Virus record (IMG/VR): IMGVR_UViG_3300009488_000025 | Location: 1 to 47,250 of that record | Source of the DNA: a virus | Length of the DNA: 47,250 nt | Reading direction: 5' to 3' (one strand) | Shown: piece after piece, positions 9,047 through 17,956 of the stretch | How positions within the stretch are numbered: position 1 is the stretch's first letter | Layout: every line of letters starts with the position of its first letter | Notes under the pieces: model-generated | The model's database searches: none | The model's input: the letters and a program-made list of their open reading frames with translations, nothing else | Told to the model about the DNA's origin: nothing | Made by a program: the position numbers and the translations under genes

Positions 9047-10546
9047 ATGGCATTACCAAGAAGCCTTGACGTACAAATTTCTTTATCACGGGCATCCACA
9101 GAGACAAGAACTGATTTATCAATTTTAGCACTTTGTTCCACAGGTTTAGGGTTTTCTGTTGATAATGATCGTGTTCGTTTTTACAGCACTATTGAAGCAG
9201 TAGAAAACGATTTTGCCCCAGGGTCGGAAGCTCATTTTGCTGCAACTTCTTTTTTCGCGCAAACTCCCCGTCCTGCTACCATGGCAATTGGGGAAGTGTT
9301 CCTTGAACCGATTGCTGCTGAGAATGTTTCCGCTGCAATTACAGAGGATGATATTGCTGCCATTCTTCTTATCGCCAATGGTGGGTTTACTATTAATTAT
9401 GTCGTTGGTGGTTCACCCAGTACAGAAGTCGTTAATCCAATGAATTTTGCTCAGGCAGCAACACAAGACCTTGAGGGCATAATTGGAGTCATTAATGGCC
9501 AATTGTCCGCGTTGTTTACATGTGCTGCACGAGACCTTGTGGGGGGTGGTCAGGCAATTGTTATTAGCACTGTGGCCGTAGGTGATGGCAATGGAATGCT
9601 GTATCCGACCGATTCCTTAGGGACCTTTGTAGGTGATATATTAAAGCTGACAATGGTAACAGGTGGGAAAGTAGCGAATGGATTCACTCCATTAGGAATT
9701 GCTGCCGAATTGACAAATGTTGCCAATGCAGCTAATGCCGCTGGCAAATATATTTATGGGTGGACTTTAGGGGCATCATTGCGGGATGAGACTGTCCAAG
9801 CGGAAGCTGCTGCATGGGCTTTGCCTAGGACGGCGGTAATAGCTCTTACCACTAATAGTATTTTGGCATACGATACAGAAACCACGACTGATATTGGGTC
9901 AGTTATATTTGCAACTGATAACAGAAAAGCAGTTGTTTTATATCATGATAATGCACAACAATATCCAGATGTGAGTATTCTGGCGTATATGCTTCATGTC
10001 AATTACCGATTACAGGACAGCACTGTAACGGCTAAATTCAAACAGTTGCCCGGAATTGATACCGTCCAATTATCCGAGACGCAATGGTCAGTACTCCAAA
10101 GTAAGGGGTACAATACGTATACTGCCATTGGCAATAATACTAAAACTTATCGGGACGGAATTACGTCTGGTACTGTTGGCTGGTGGATGGATACGGTAAT
10201 TAATCTTGATAATTTCTTGGAAGATTTGAGCGTGAATGTTTACAATGTTTTTCTACGCAATAAAAAAATTCCATATACTCGAAATGGCCAAATGCTTCTT
10301 GTTGACGCTTGCCAGGACACGGGGGACCAGTACACGTACAATGGAACTTTCGCAGACCGCTTAGAAGCAACAAGTGACAATAAATCAGGGAATAGATTGA
10401 TTCCGGCGGTGCAAGTCATCCCGACTCCAGTGGAACAAGCGTCCGCTGCTGACAGAATTGCCCGAGAGGGTCCACCCATACAAATGATTGTTCAGGAGTC
10501 TGGTGCAATCCATTCCACGAGCATCAACGTGGAATTAGTACAATAA
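9047..10546 (+). CDS. Contractile tail sheath protein (DUF3383 family)
   Basis: 499 residues, typical length for DUF3383 sheath proteins. The N-terminus (RSLDVQISLSRASTETRTDL) and the central section with the YHDNAQQYPDVSILAY block fit the family, as does the C-terminal region with NVYNVFLRNKKIPYTRNGQ followed by AASADRIAREGPPIQM. Sheath subunits surround the tube and contract to drive it through the host envelope. An ideal AGGAGG sits seven bases before ATG 9047, consistent with high expression. Its presence defines the phage as a myovirus. Confidence 0.87.
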   Translation: MALPRSLDVQISLSRASTETRTDLSILALCSTGLGFSVDNDRVRFYSTIEAVENDFAPGSEAHFAATSFFAQTPRPATMAIGEVFLEPIAAENVSAAITEDDIAAILLIANGGFTINYVVGGSPSTEVVNPMNFAQAATQDLEGIIGVINGQLSALFTCAARDLVGGGQAIVISTVAVGDGNGMLYPTDSLGTFVGDILKLTMVTGGKVANGFTPLGIAAELTNVANAANAAGKYIYGWTLGASLRDETVQAEAAAWALPRTAVIALTTNSILAYDTETTTDIGSVIFATDNRKAVVLYHDNAQQYPDVSILAYMLHVNYRLQDSTVTAKFKQLPGIDTVQLSETQWSVLQSKGYNTYTAIGNNTKTYRDGITSGTVGWWMDTVINLDNFLEDLSVNVYNVFLRNKKIPYTRNGQMLLVDACQDTGDQYTYNGTFADRLEATSDNKSGNRLIPAVQVIPTPVEQASAADRIAREGPPIQMIVQESGAIHSTSINVELVQ

Positions 10547-10568
10547 ATTAATTGGAAAGGAGCAGACC

Positions 10569-11000
10569 ATGGCCAGAATAAATTTATATGCTCAGAATCG
10601 CCATACTTTAGTGGTTGATGGGGTACAAATTTCTGGATTTGCTGAGGGAGATTTCACAACTATTAAAGAGGATGGTAATGCAGCCGTCCGCAATGCTGGG
10701 GCTGATGGTCCATCCATGAGCCTTTCTACCAAACAAGGGGGAAATTTCACGTTAAGCCTCACACCTATGTCCCCAGCTTTAGGCAAATTGTATAGTATGC
10801 GGGAACAACAGAACGCGAACCCAAGATTGTTCAATATTGCTATTTTATCTGGTGTAGATGAGCTGATCAGTTGTAAAGGATGTGCTTTTGCTGATCATCC
10901 TCAATTTACAACTGGTGGACCGACAATGCAGCCCCGTCAGTTTTCGTTTGAATGTCTCCAAATCGAAATGGACCATAGTGAAACCACTCTAATTGGGTAG
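10569..11000 (+). CDS. Tail tube protein (DUF3277 family)
   Basis: 143 residues. It forms the inner tube through which DNA passes. Family features include VVDGVQISGFAEGDFTTIK, a middle section QGGNFTLSLTPMSPALGKL and a C-terminal MQPRQFSFECLQIEMD. AAAGGAG precedes ATG 10569. It follows the sheath directly and precedes the tail chaperones, the normal order for contractile tails. Confidence 0.82.
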   Translation: MARINLYAQNRHTLVVDGVQISGFAEGDFTTIKEDGNAAVRNAGADGPSMSLSTKQGGNFTLSLTPMSPALGKLYSMREQQNANPRLFNIAILSGVDELISCKGCAFADHPQFTTGGPTMQPRQFSFECLQIEMDHSETTLIG

Positions 11001-11013
11001 GAAGCGGAAAATT

Positions 11014-11457
11014 ATGCACAAAAGACAAAAATCAATTGAAGATCGTGTTTATTCAATACTTCTCCCACCTGTCCGTGAGGCAATGCCGTTATGTTCCCGT
11101 GTTGCTGTGCTTATAGGGCCTGTCTTGGCTACTTTAGGGGCAGATGTGAGCAAAGGGGGCATGGACAAGTTTGCAGCCATCACAGCTAATGTGGACGCGA
11201 AAAAATTGGATGAGTTGATCATGGATGCGGTTTTGGCTTCTAAATTGTCATGTGGTAATAATCCAATTTCAATGGAAATTGATTTTGAACGACATTTTAC
11301 AAATTATCGTGCAGAAGTTTATGAAGTTACTTTATGGGTTTTGTGGGAGACTGTAAAAGATTTTTTTCCACAGGCATCTGGGATAACTCAGATATTCCAA
11401 GAAAAAATGGGCAAGGAATTCCAATCCCAGAAACCCGTAGAGACGACTATTGGTTAG
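11014..11457 (+). CDS. Tail assembly chaperone, short (zero-frame) product
   Basis: 147 residues. Located between tube and tape measure, where tailed phages encode chaperones that coat the tape measure during tail assembly. I start it at ATG 11014 behind AGGAAG rather than at the in-frame TTG 10993, which overlaps the tube gene. Near the end of the gene, GAT TTT TTT CCA provides a perfect slippery heptamer in the right register at 11361-11367. The -1 frame stays open to 11591 and codes for a plausible tail, giving a second longer chaperone. Ends QKPVETTIG in the zero frame. Confidence 0.75.
   Translation: MHKRQKSIEDRVYSILLPPVREAMPLCSRVAVLIGPVLATLGADVSKGGMDKFAAITANVDAKKLDELIMDAVLASKLSCGNNPISMEIDFERHFTNYRAEVYEVTLWVLWETVKDFFPQASGITQIFQEKMGKEFQSQKPVETTIG
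11361..11367 (+). promoter_or_regulatory. Candidate -1 ribosomal frameshift site, T_TTT_TTT
   Basis: Seven consecutive T bases arranged as X XXY YYZ relative to the zero frame of the chaperone gene (codons begin at 11359, 11362 and 11365). Slipping back one base at both codons keeps Phe-Phe pairing and joins the zero frame to the open frame that ends at 11591. This is the classic arrangement of gpG/gpGT-type tail chaperones. Mass spectrometry would settle it. Confidence 0.65.
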
Positions 11458-11591
11458 GTAGACCCGTATGGCGTGGTATGTGTAGCTGGGTTGATTTAAT
11501 TAATGGGAATATCACTCTTGTGGAATTAGTGGATATGCACAGAAGCATGGATCTTCAAGATTATTTAGAAGAGCAAAGCAGAGAAATTTAA
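11367..11591 (+). CDS. Tail assembly chaperone -1 frameshift extension
   Basis: 74 residues read in the -1 frame after the slippery site; joined to the first 118 codons this gives a ~192-residue fusion. The downstream part, beyond the zero-frame stop, has clear protein character: DDYWLGRPVWRGMCSWVDL then a helical LVELVDMHRSMDLQDYLEEQ, similar in style to the second chaperone of Mu- and FII-like tails. No good ribosome binding site supports an independent start at ATG 11334, so fusion by frameshift is the better model. The tape measure gene follows 13 bases downstream. Confidence 0.62.
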   Translation, partial: STGIWDNSDIPRKNGQGIPIPETRRDDYWLGRPVWRGMCSWVDLINGNITLVELVDMHRSMDLQDYLEEQSREI

Positions 11592-11604
11592 AAGAGGTGC
11601 TTGG

Positions 11605-13758
11605 ATGCCACAGGTTATTGATGAATTGGTCACAATTCTTGGATTTGATATGGACAGTCGCGCTGGTACTGTTCTTGACAAATTCAATAAGGGTGTGGCC
11701 TCTGTTGCACAACACGCAAAAAAGGCATCCGTAGCCGTTGTTGCAGCATCAACGGCAGTATCTTATTTTGTTGTTCAATTAAATAAGGCATCTGATGAAG
11801 TTGAAAAATTAGGGCGGGTCACGGGAATTTCTACGGATACCATCCAAGAAATGACGTTTGCAATGGAACAAGTTGGAGGGAATGCGGCCACAATGCAATC
11901 CGATCTTGTTTCATTGATGTCATCTATGAATTCACCCATTCCCGGTGAATTCAATCAAGGGCTTTTTCTGCTAGGAATTTCCACCAAAAAAGCAAGTGGT
12001 GAGCTTAAAAATGTTGATGAGGTTTTGTTGGACATTGCTGATAAAATGCAAGGCATGTCTAAACAGAAGCAGATGCAATGGGGAAATAAAATTGGAATCT
12101 CTAAAGACACCATTATGTTGCTTCAAGAGGGCCGTGGTGAGATTGAAAGGTTGCGAAAACAAGCCCAACAAATTCCCGTCATTATTGATCCTGAAAATTT
12201 AAAAAATGCCCGTGAGTTCAATAGGCAAATTTCATTAATTGGACGTGTAATTGGTTTTTTAGGGCAGACAATTGCTTCGGCAGCGGGACCAGCGGTTAAG
12301 GATATTGTTTCTGGATTGATGGAATGGATTAAAGTTAATAGAAAACTTATTCAATCTGGGTTAAAAGCATTTATTAATGGGATAGTTGAGGGCTTTGCAA
12401 AATTTGCGGATGGGATTCGTTTGGTACGTTCTTTTTTTGGGGAACTTATCAAAGGAGCGGGAAAGGTCATTCCAGGGTTTGATAAATTCGTTACAGTTTT
12501 AGGCGATGTTAGTGAAGCGATAACAGCCACGGAAGCGGTGAGTGTTGTGGTTTTTTCTGCACTAACGGCCTTAGCTATTCCACTTGTGTTTTTAACGGCG
12601 CAATTTTTAGTTTTCGCTTCTATTATTGCTGCCGTTGGGCTAATTATTGATGATTTTGTTGGTTTTTTAAAAGGTAGTGAATCAGTAACAGGGGAACTTA
12701 TTAAAAAAGTCACTGAATTATGGGGAGTATTTGGCGATAAATTTCCTGCAATGGCAGATTTTTTAGGGGAATTGGCCACGGCATTTGTCTCATTTGCTTC
12801 TTTTTTGAAGGATGTTTTTTTTGTTGTTCTGGATAAATTTATTGATTTGCTTGGACTTGTTGGAAAAGGTTGGGGCTTAATCTTAGATCTTGCAGAAAAA
12901 GGATTGGGAGCTATTGGTTTTGGTGATGATGACGAAATAATTGAGGGTAAAGTTCAAGAAATTACTAAAACGGTAAAGACAGAAATTATTCCAGGGGTAA
13001 AACAGATTGTTGCACCAATGCAAGAGCCTGTTGAATCAATGTTGGGTAGTGTGCGGGATAGTATTTTTGGAAAAATTCATGATTTTTTTGGAGACTCCCA
13101 AGGTTCTGAACAAAACATCCAAGCGAAAATTAAAGAGCCTTTAAAAAAGATACAAGAACCAATTGTAAAAATACAGGAAAAGATCAAAGAGCCTGTCATT
13201 CAGGCACAGGAAAAAATCAAAGCACCTATTGCCCAAATACAGGAAAAAATCAAGGTTCCCATGGCACAGGTGGTTAAGGCTCAGGAAAAAATACAGAAAC
13301 CAATTATAAAAATACAAGAAAATTTGAAAGGCCCAATTACCAAGGTACAAGAGAGATTGCAGGAACCGATCACAAAAATCCAAGAAAAGTCTAGGGAGCC
13401 AGTTGCCCAGATTCAAGAAAAATTACAAAAACCTATGGCAATACTTCAAGAAAATATACAGGTTCCAAACATTCAAGTTATTATGAATATGGTTTCAAAG
13501 ATCACTGATAAAGTGATGTCAGAAGTAAAAGAATTGAACATGAATGGCAGTATCAGCAAAACCATAGAGGCGGTATCTGCACCGATTTCCCCAATTTCAA
13601 CAAATAATAATTCTACTTCTGAGCAAAATATTGTGAATAATGTAGATATTACTGTTACGGGGAATAATGCTCCGGCGGTAGCTTCTGAGGTTTCATCCAA
13701 ATTAAAAACAACACTACAACGTATATATCCTGGTGGGCTGGCTCCCGCAATTCAATGA
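11605..13758 (+). CDS. Tape measure protein with hendecad repeat tail
   Basis: 717 residues; the protein spans the tube lumen and sets tail length. After an N-terminal helical domain (TGISTDTIQEMTFAMEQVGG is a frequent tape-measure motif) there is a strongly hydrophobic stretch at residues ~312-350 (ALTALAIPLVFLTAQFLVFA) that could insert in the host membrane. Residues ~508-625 consist of about ten 11-residue repeats of the form IQEKIKEPVIQ, each with a proline near position 8. The C-terminus (NVDITVTGNNAPAVASEVSS) is typical. AGAGGTG precedes ATG 11605. The repeat number could vary between relatives and so alter tail length. Confidence 0.85.
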   Translation: MPQVIDELVTILGFDMDSRAGTVLDKFNKGVASVAQHAKKASVAVVAASTAVSYFVVQLNKASDEVEKLGRVTGISTDTIQEMTFAMEQVGGNAATMQSDLVSLMSSMNSPIPGEFNQGLFLLGISTKKASGELKNVDEVLLDIADKMQGMSKQKQMQWGNKIGISKDTIMLLQEGRGEIERLRKQAQQIPVIIDPENLKNAREFNRQISLIGRVIGFLGQTIASAAGPAVKDIVSGLMEWIKVNRKLIQSGLKAFINGIVEGFAKFADGIRLVRSFFGELIKGAGKVIPGFDKFVTVLGDVSEAITATEAVSVVVFSALTALAIPLVFLTAQFLVFASIIAAVGLIIDDFVGFLKGSESVTGELIKKVTELWGVFGDKFPAMADFLGELATAFVSFASFLKDVFFVVLDKFIDLLGLVGKGWGLILDLAEKGLGAIGFGDDDEIIEGKVQEITKTVKTEIIPGVKQIVAPMQEPVESMLGSVRDSIFGKIHDFFGDSQGSEQNIQAKIKEPLKKIQEPIVKIQEKIKEPVIQAQEKIKAPIAQIQEKIKVPMAQVVKAQEKIQKPIIKIQENLKGPITKVQERLQEPITKIQEKSREPVAQIQEKLQKPMAILQENIQVPNIQVIMNMVSKITDKVMSEVKELNMNGSISKTIEAVSAPISPISTNNNSTSEQNIVNNVDITVTGNNAPAVASEVSSKLKTTLQRIYPGGLAPAIQ

Positions 13759-13766
13759 GGTAGGAC

Positions 13767-14420
13767 ATGGCAATAACCAGTAATTTAATTACTGTTGCAG
13801 ATGCTTCTCTGGGAGGTAGTATTGTTGGGATTATTTTGCGAGAAAAGGAACTTTTGCAAAATAGGTATGTAGACCCTGCTACAAATATATTTGGGTGGAA
13901 TGTGCAAAACCCAAGCCCATTTATAGCGGGTATCCCCGTTACAACACGTACTCAAGAAGCAACTACATACAAAGCGGATATAACACAGCACACCGTGGAA
14001 TCTGGAGCGATTCTGTCTGACCATATTATTTTGCATCCTATTTTATTAGAATTAAGTTTTGATGTTTCTAATTGGGATAATTTTTACGCAAAACAGGCAC
14101 AAGAATTATTGGAAAAATTGTTTTTTGAACGATTCCCCGTAGATTTACAAACGGAGCATAAACAATTGTCTAGTATGGTTATGACTGATTTGCAAATTAA
14201 TAATGTTGTTCCTCAATGGGGAAAATTGGAATGTAAGGCCAGTTTTCAACAATTAAGTTTTGTCACATTAGAGTCTGTAGCGTTTCCTGCAAAAAAAGTA
14301 GAGTCTAAAGAGCAAACTGGGGGTCCCCCTACGCCAAAATCAGCAGAAACGGCAACTAATAATGGAAGACAAACAGCTAATCAAACAACTTTCTTTAAAC
14401 TTTTCAAGGCAGCGTTGTAA
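13767..14420 (+). CDS. Distal tail/baseplate protein (Dit-like N-terminal domain)
   Basis: 217 residues. It looks like the Dit-like phage tail family: GWNVQNPSPFIAGIPVTTRT, then ATTYKADITQHTVESGAILS and a helix with KQAQELLEKLFFERF. Dit-like proteins form a ring joining tube and baseplate hub. The C-terminal ~40 residues are a flexible Ser/Thr/Asn-rich tail. AGGTAGGA precedes ATG 13767; the stop TAA shares its last A with the next ATG (TAATG at 14418-14422). Confidence 0.72.
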   Translation: MAITSNLITVADASLGGSIVGIILREKELLQNRYVDPATNIFGWNVQNPSPFIAGIPVTTRTQEATTYKADITQHTVESGAILSDHIILHPILLELSFDVSNWDNFYAKQAQELLEKLFFERFPVDLQTEHKQLSSMVMTDLQINNVVPQWGKLECKASFQQLSFVTLESVAFPAKKVESKEQTGGPPTPKSAETATNNGRQTANQTTFFKLFKAAL

Positions 14421-14758
14421 TGGCTGATCCATACCTCATAGAGATGACAAGTGATGGAGAAGGAATCACAGAGGTCAGTCTTGGGGATACTCTCATAAAA
14501 ATTGTAACACGATTTAATTATTCTATTGAAGCATGGACCATGGACCTCATGGATGCCCGTGGGGATGTTATCCTTGCTGGGTTGATGTTGGTCCCCAATA
14601 TTGACATGCTTTCTCCATATACTGAGCAGAGGGAATTATTAGGCAGTCTTGTTTTGTTTGAAAAAACCCCTGGAGATTATTTGAGTGATAGTAATTTAGG
14701 AATTAATACAAAATTGGTGTGGTATCCCCCAGGCACCGAAGTAGTGTTGTCAATATGA
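14420..14758 (+). CDS. Baseplate plug-domain protein (DUF6983-like)
   Basis: 112 residues. The section LGDTLIKIVTRFNYSIEAWT followed by MDLMDARGDVILAGLMLVPN matches the small baseplate plug-type proteins found between Dit-like and hub genes. It starts in the TAATG overlap with the previous gene and its stop overlaps the hub start as ATGA (14755-14758), so the three genes are probably translationally coupled. Confidence 0.68.
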   Translation: MADPYLIEMTSDGEGITEVSLGDTLIKIVTRFNYSIEAWTMDLMDARGDVILAGLMLVPNIDMLSPYTEQRELLGSLVLFEKTPGDYLSDSNLGINTKLVWYPPGTEVVLSI

Positions 14759-15669
14759 AAAATGTGCAACCATTTAGTAGACAGGTTGAAATTAAAGTAG
14801 GTCCATTGACTGAATGGGAAGGAGGAGGGGACGAAAGTGCTGCGGTTCGTTTTTATGGTGATGGGACAAACAACAATCTTCGTATTAAATTTTCGATTGC
14901 AAAGCACATTGTTTCAACTTCAACCACCACAACTATATCAGTCTATAATCTCGGTCCTGGTATTAGAGGAGCTTTGCAAAAACCAGAAACACAGGTGATT
15001 GTAAATGCTGGGTGGGCTAATGTTGGTCTATTGTCTGTGTTTAAAGGTACGGTGTGGAACATTGTATCACGCCGGGACGGAGCAGATATAGTAACGGATT
15101 TGTTGTGTACGGCGGCTATGGGGTCCATAGCGAGAACGGCCTTATCTAAATCCTTTGGACCAACGTATGAATTGTCGCAAATGTTGTTTGATATTGCCAA
15201 TTTATTTCCTGGTGTGGACGTTGATCCAAAATTGATTGATGTGAAAAATGTATTTTTAGGCAATCAAGGCTATAGCTATGCGGGACCGGCTAGTGATTTG
15301 CTTGATAAATTATCCCGTGTTCATGGTTTTAGTTGGTGGATAAATGATGGTCGATTTTATGCTATTGATGACAATAAAAAAATTAATATAGGGAATGTCG
15401 TTATTAGTGCAAATAATGGGTTTTTAATAAGAGCAGAGCCTATATTGACAACGCCTTTTCAAGTGCAAGCAGGCACGTCGATTGAAAGTTTGTTCAACCC
15501 ATATATTGCCCCAGGAGGTAGTGTTGTTCTTGACACAAAAATAAATCCATTATTGAATGGAACATATAAAGTTCATGAATTGACACACTTGGGGGATACC
15601 CACTCTGATGAATGGACCACTTCAATTATAAATCATAAAGAGCTTAAGGAAGTAGACGATGGACAATAG
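14755..15669 (+). CDS. Baseplate hub protein (gp27/gpD-like)
   Basis: 304 residues. Position and features point to the trimeric hub that holds the central spike: TTTTISVYNLGPGIRGALQ near the N-terminus is typical of hub domains, followed by a VIVNAGWA strand, and near the C-terminus GTYKVHELTHLGDTHSDEW, a frequent ending of phage hub proteins. I take ATG 14755 because it forms an ATGA overlap with the plug gene; the in-frame ATG at 14719 lies inside the upstream gene without a binding site. It overlaps the spike gene by 11 bases. Confidence 0.72.
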   Translation: MKNVQPFSRQVEIKVGPLTEWEGGGDESAAVRFYGDGTNNNLRIKFSIAKHIVSTSTTTTISVYNLGPGIRGALQKPETQVIVNAGWANVGLLSVFKGTVWNIVSRRDGADIVTDLLCTAAMGSIARTALSKSFGPTYELSQMLFDIANLFPGVDVDPKLIDVKNVFLGNQGYSYAGPASDLLDKLSRVHGFSWWINDGRFYAIDDNKKINIGNVVISANNGFLIRAEPILTTPFQVQAGTSIESLFNPYIAPGGSVVLDTKINPLLNGTYKVHELTHLGDTHSDEWTTSIINHKELKEVDDGQ

Positions 15670-16354
15670 GCTGGGTAATGATGTTTCGGAACTTAAAGAG
15701 GTAATTGATAGGGCCTTAGCAAGATTGAATACGTGCATTCCAGGTGTGATTGATGGCTTTGATGGGGAAACACAAACCGCCACGGTAATTCCGGCTGTTT
15801 CTATGAAAACTTTCATAGATAACAAAGAGGGGGTGTTAGAATTTCCACCAATTATCAACGCCCCGTTAGTGTTTCCTTTTGCATCCACGGCAGGGTTTGC
15901 TCTAACTCTTCCCATTCAACGGGGAGATCCTTGCATAATTTTATTTAGCCAACGATCAATAGACAATTGGCATGATAATGGTGGAATACAGCCCAGTGAA
16001 GAGGGTGTTTCTGCTAGGCACCATGATTTGACTGATGCTTTGGTTTTTATGGCAGCATCGCCTACCCCTGGTGTGCTGGCAGAATGGGAAGGCCAAGGAA
16101 TTCAAATTAGAAACAGAGGTAAAACGAGCAAAGTAACTGTGTATGATGACAAGGTGGTTATTGATAATACCACTGAGATAATTATTGATGCACCTAAAAC
16201 AACGATCACGGGTACTTTGCTTGTTGAGGATGATGCGGAATTCAAGGGTTATGTGTCTAATAATGGCACCAATATTAGTGAGTCACATATTCATTCTCAG
16301 CCGAATGACTCTAATGGAGACCATGAATTTGACACAGGGACACCGCACTCATGA
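15659..16354 (+). CDS. Baseplate central spike (gp138/gpV-like)
   Basis: 231 residues. The N-terminal OB-like domain of the gp138 type is present: CIPGVIDGFDGETQTATVIP, LPIQRGDPCIILFSQRSIDN, and the FMAASPTPG junction. A beta-helical shaft follows (VTVYDDKVVIDNTTEIIIDA). Near the C-terminus residues 210-212 are His-Ile-His, followed by another His before the end; HxH at the spike tip binds iron in the related phi92 and P2 spikes. The protein would puncture the outer membrane. AAGGAAG precedes ATG 15659; its stop overlaps the next start as ATGA. Confidence 0.77.
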   Translation: MDNRLGNDVSELKEVIDRALARLNTCIPGVIDGFDGETQTATVIPAVSMKTFIDNKEGVLEFPPIINAPLVFPFASTAGFALTLPIQRGDPCIILFSQRSIDNWHDNGGIQPSEEGVSARHHDLTDALVFMAASPTPGVLAEWEGQGIQIRNRGKTSKVTVYDDKVVIDNTTEIIIDAPKTTITGTLLVEDDAEFKGYVSNNGTNISESHIHSQPNDSNGDHEFDTGTPHS

Positions 16355-16740
16355 CATTTACATGGTCTTTAAATGAAAAATACAATGATATTATCATTGG
16401 TCGCGACGGAAAAATAGCAAAAATTAAAAGTGCGCCAGAAGTGCGCCAAAGAGTGATTATAACTTTGCGACATTACTGGCAAGAATATTTTTTAAATGTA
16501 CTTGCTGGGATGCCTTGGTATGAATTAATTCTAGGTTCTAAAGACACAAAACAAGCTGAATTATTGATACGTGATGCGGTTTTAAAAGTCCCTGGTGTAA
16601 TTAGTATTATAAATATTAATTCAGTAAAATCTATAAATCGGCATGTGTCATTTAATATTCGTATCGAAGTTGAAGGCATTGATGGTCCATCCATTGAAGA
16701 AATTGCCTTTGCAATTAAAATAGGAGGAATAAATGGCTGA
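16351..16740 (+). CDS. Baseplate wedge protein (gp25/gpW-like)
   Basis: 129 residues. The gp25-like pattern is seen in QRVIITLRHYWQEYFLNVLA followed by GMPWYELILG and LIRDAVLKVPGVISI. These small proteins connect sheath to wedge. It starts within the spike stop (ATGA) and overlaps the J gene by eight bases. Order spike, W/gp25, J is standard for Mu/P2-like baseplates. Confidence 0.78.
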   Translation: MTFTWSLNEKYNDIIIGRDGKIAKIKSAPEVRQRVIITLRHYWQEYFLNVLAGMPWYELILGSKDTKQAELLIRDAVLKVPGVISIININSVKSINRHVSFNIRIEVEGIDGPSIEEIAFAIKIGGING

Positions 16741-17956
16741 GTTTGGCGTAACTCCCGAGGGATTTGTTTTAAAACGATTGGCAGATATTAGAAGTGATTT
16801 AGTTGCTGCATTAAATGAAGTAACTGACGCTAGCACAGGTGAAAAACTCATTGTTGATTTGGCGAATGAAGATGATCCACTGGTTCAAATTGTGGATAGT
16901 TTTTCGGATGGACTTTCGGTTGCATGGGAAGAATTACAATATTCGTACAATCAATTTGATCCATTAAAATCAAGTGGGGCAGGTTTATCCGGGGTTGTGC
17001 AATTAAATGGAATTAGAAGAAAGGCAGGGACGTTTTCCGAAGTTATAGTCAATTTAACAGGTCAGCCCAATCAACTTATTCCAGCGGGGCAGCAAATTAC
17101 AGACAATGACAATACATTTGTCTGGGAATTGCCCCAAATATTATTGGATGTTGAAGGTGAGGGGATTGGAACGGCAATATGCACCACAAAAGGTCCAAAC
17201 ACGGCATCACCAGGAACACTTGTGAAAATCCTCACTCCTATTTCTGGTTGGATTAGTGTTACAAATGATTTGGAGGCCACCCCAGGAACTTCGGAAGAGA
17301 CTGATATAGAGTTGCGAAAAAGACAACAAATCAGTACGGGGATAACAGGGGCTTCCGTTGTTGATGCTTTGTTCAGTTCTTTACTAGCATTATCAGATGT
17401 TACTTTTGTTCGTGTGTATGAAAATAAGGGCTTAACAACCGATGGTAGGGGCATTCCAGGGAAAACGGTGGCCGTTGTTATTATAGGTGGTGATGATCAG
17501 GAAATTAGTGACACAATTTTTTTGAAGCAATGTATTGGCATGGCTACGTATGGCACCACTCCCACGGAACAAGTGGATTTGCAGGGAATGCAGTACGCAA
17601 TATTTTTTAGTAGACCTTTGGATATTCAAGTTTTTATTAATGTGCAAGTAACAGTTGTCGATTCAGCGTTATGGACAACTGATGGGCCTACCAGAATAAA
17701 AGAGGCTATTTTGGCGTATGTTTCGGGGCAAACTTTGCCAATAGGAGTGGCCCCCCCATTAGACACAGATGGGTATGCCCCGGGTGATGACTTATACAGT
17801 TCTGAGTTGTATGTTCCTGTAAATAGTGTTAGGGGGACACAGATTAATTATATTTATGTTGGTGTGACATCCCCGGGGAATACTCCCCATGTAGTGATTG
17901 ATTGGAACGAAATTTCTTCATTTGATTTTAATGACATTACTGTGGATGTTCTATGA
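16733..17956 (+). CDS. Baseplate J-like wedge protein
   Basis: 407 residues, a typical length for baseplate J/gp47 proteins. Family segments include ITDNDNTFVWELPQILLDV, GWISVTNDLEATPGTSEETD with the usual ELRKRQQIS after it, and YENKGLTTDGRGIPGKTVAV. J proteins build the wedge ring that opens during contraction. TAGGAGGAA precedes ATG 16733. The stop overlaps the next start as ATGA (17953-17956). Confidence 0.82.
   Translation: MAEFGVTPEGFVLKRLADIRSDLVAALNEVTDASTGEKLIVDLANEDDPLVQIVDSFSDGLSVAWEELQYSYNQFDPLKSSGAGLSGVVQLNGIRRKAGTFSEVIVNLTGQPNQLIPAGQQITDNDNTFVWELPQILLDVEGEGIGTAICTTKGPNTASPGTLVKILTPISGWISVTNDLEATPGTSEETDIELRKRQQISTGITGASVVDALFSSLLALSDVTFVRVYENKGLTTDGRGIPGKTVAVVIIGGDDQEISDTIFLKQCIGMATYGTTPTEQVDLQGMQYAIFFSRPLDIQVFINVQVTVVDSALWTTDGPTRIKEAILAYVSGQTLPIGVAPPLDTDGYAPGDDLYSSELYVPVNSVRGTQINYIYVGVTSPGNTPHVVIDWNEISSFDFNDITVDVL

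Noticed and set aside
11334-11591. Independent gene starting at ATG 11334
   Set aside because: No ribosome binding site, the ATG lies inside the chaperone gene, and a slippery heptamer explains the frame better.
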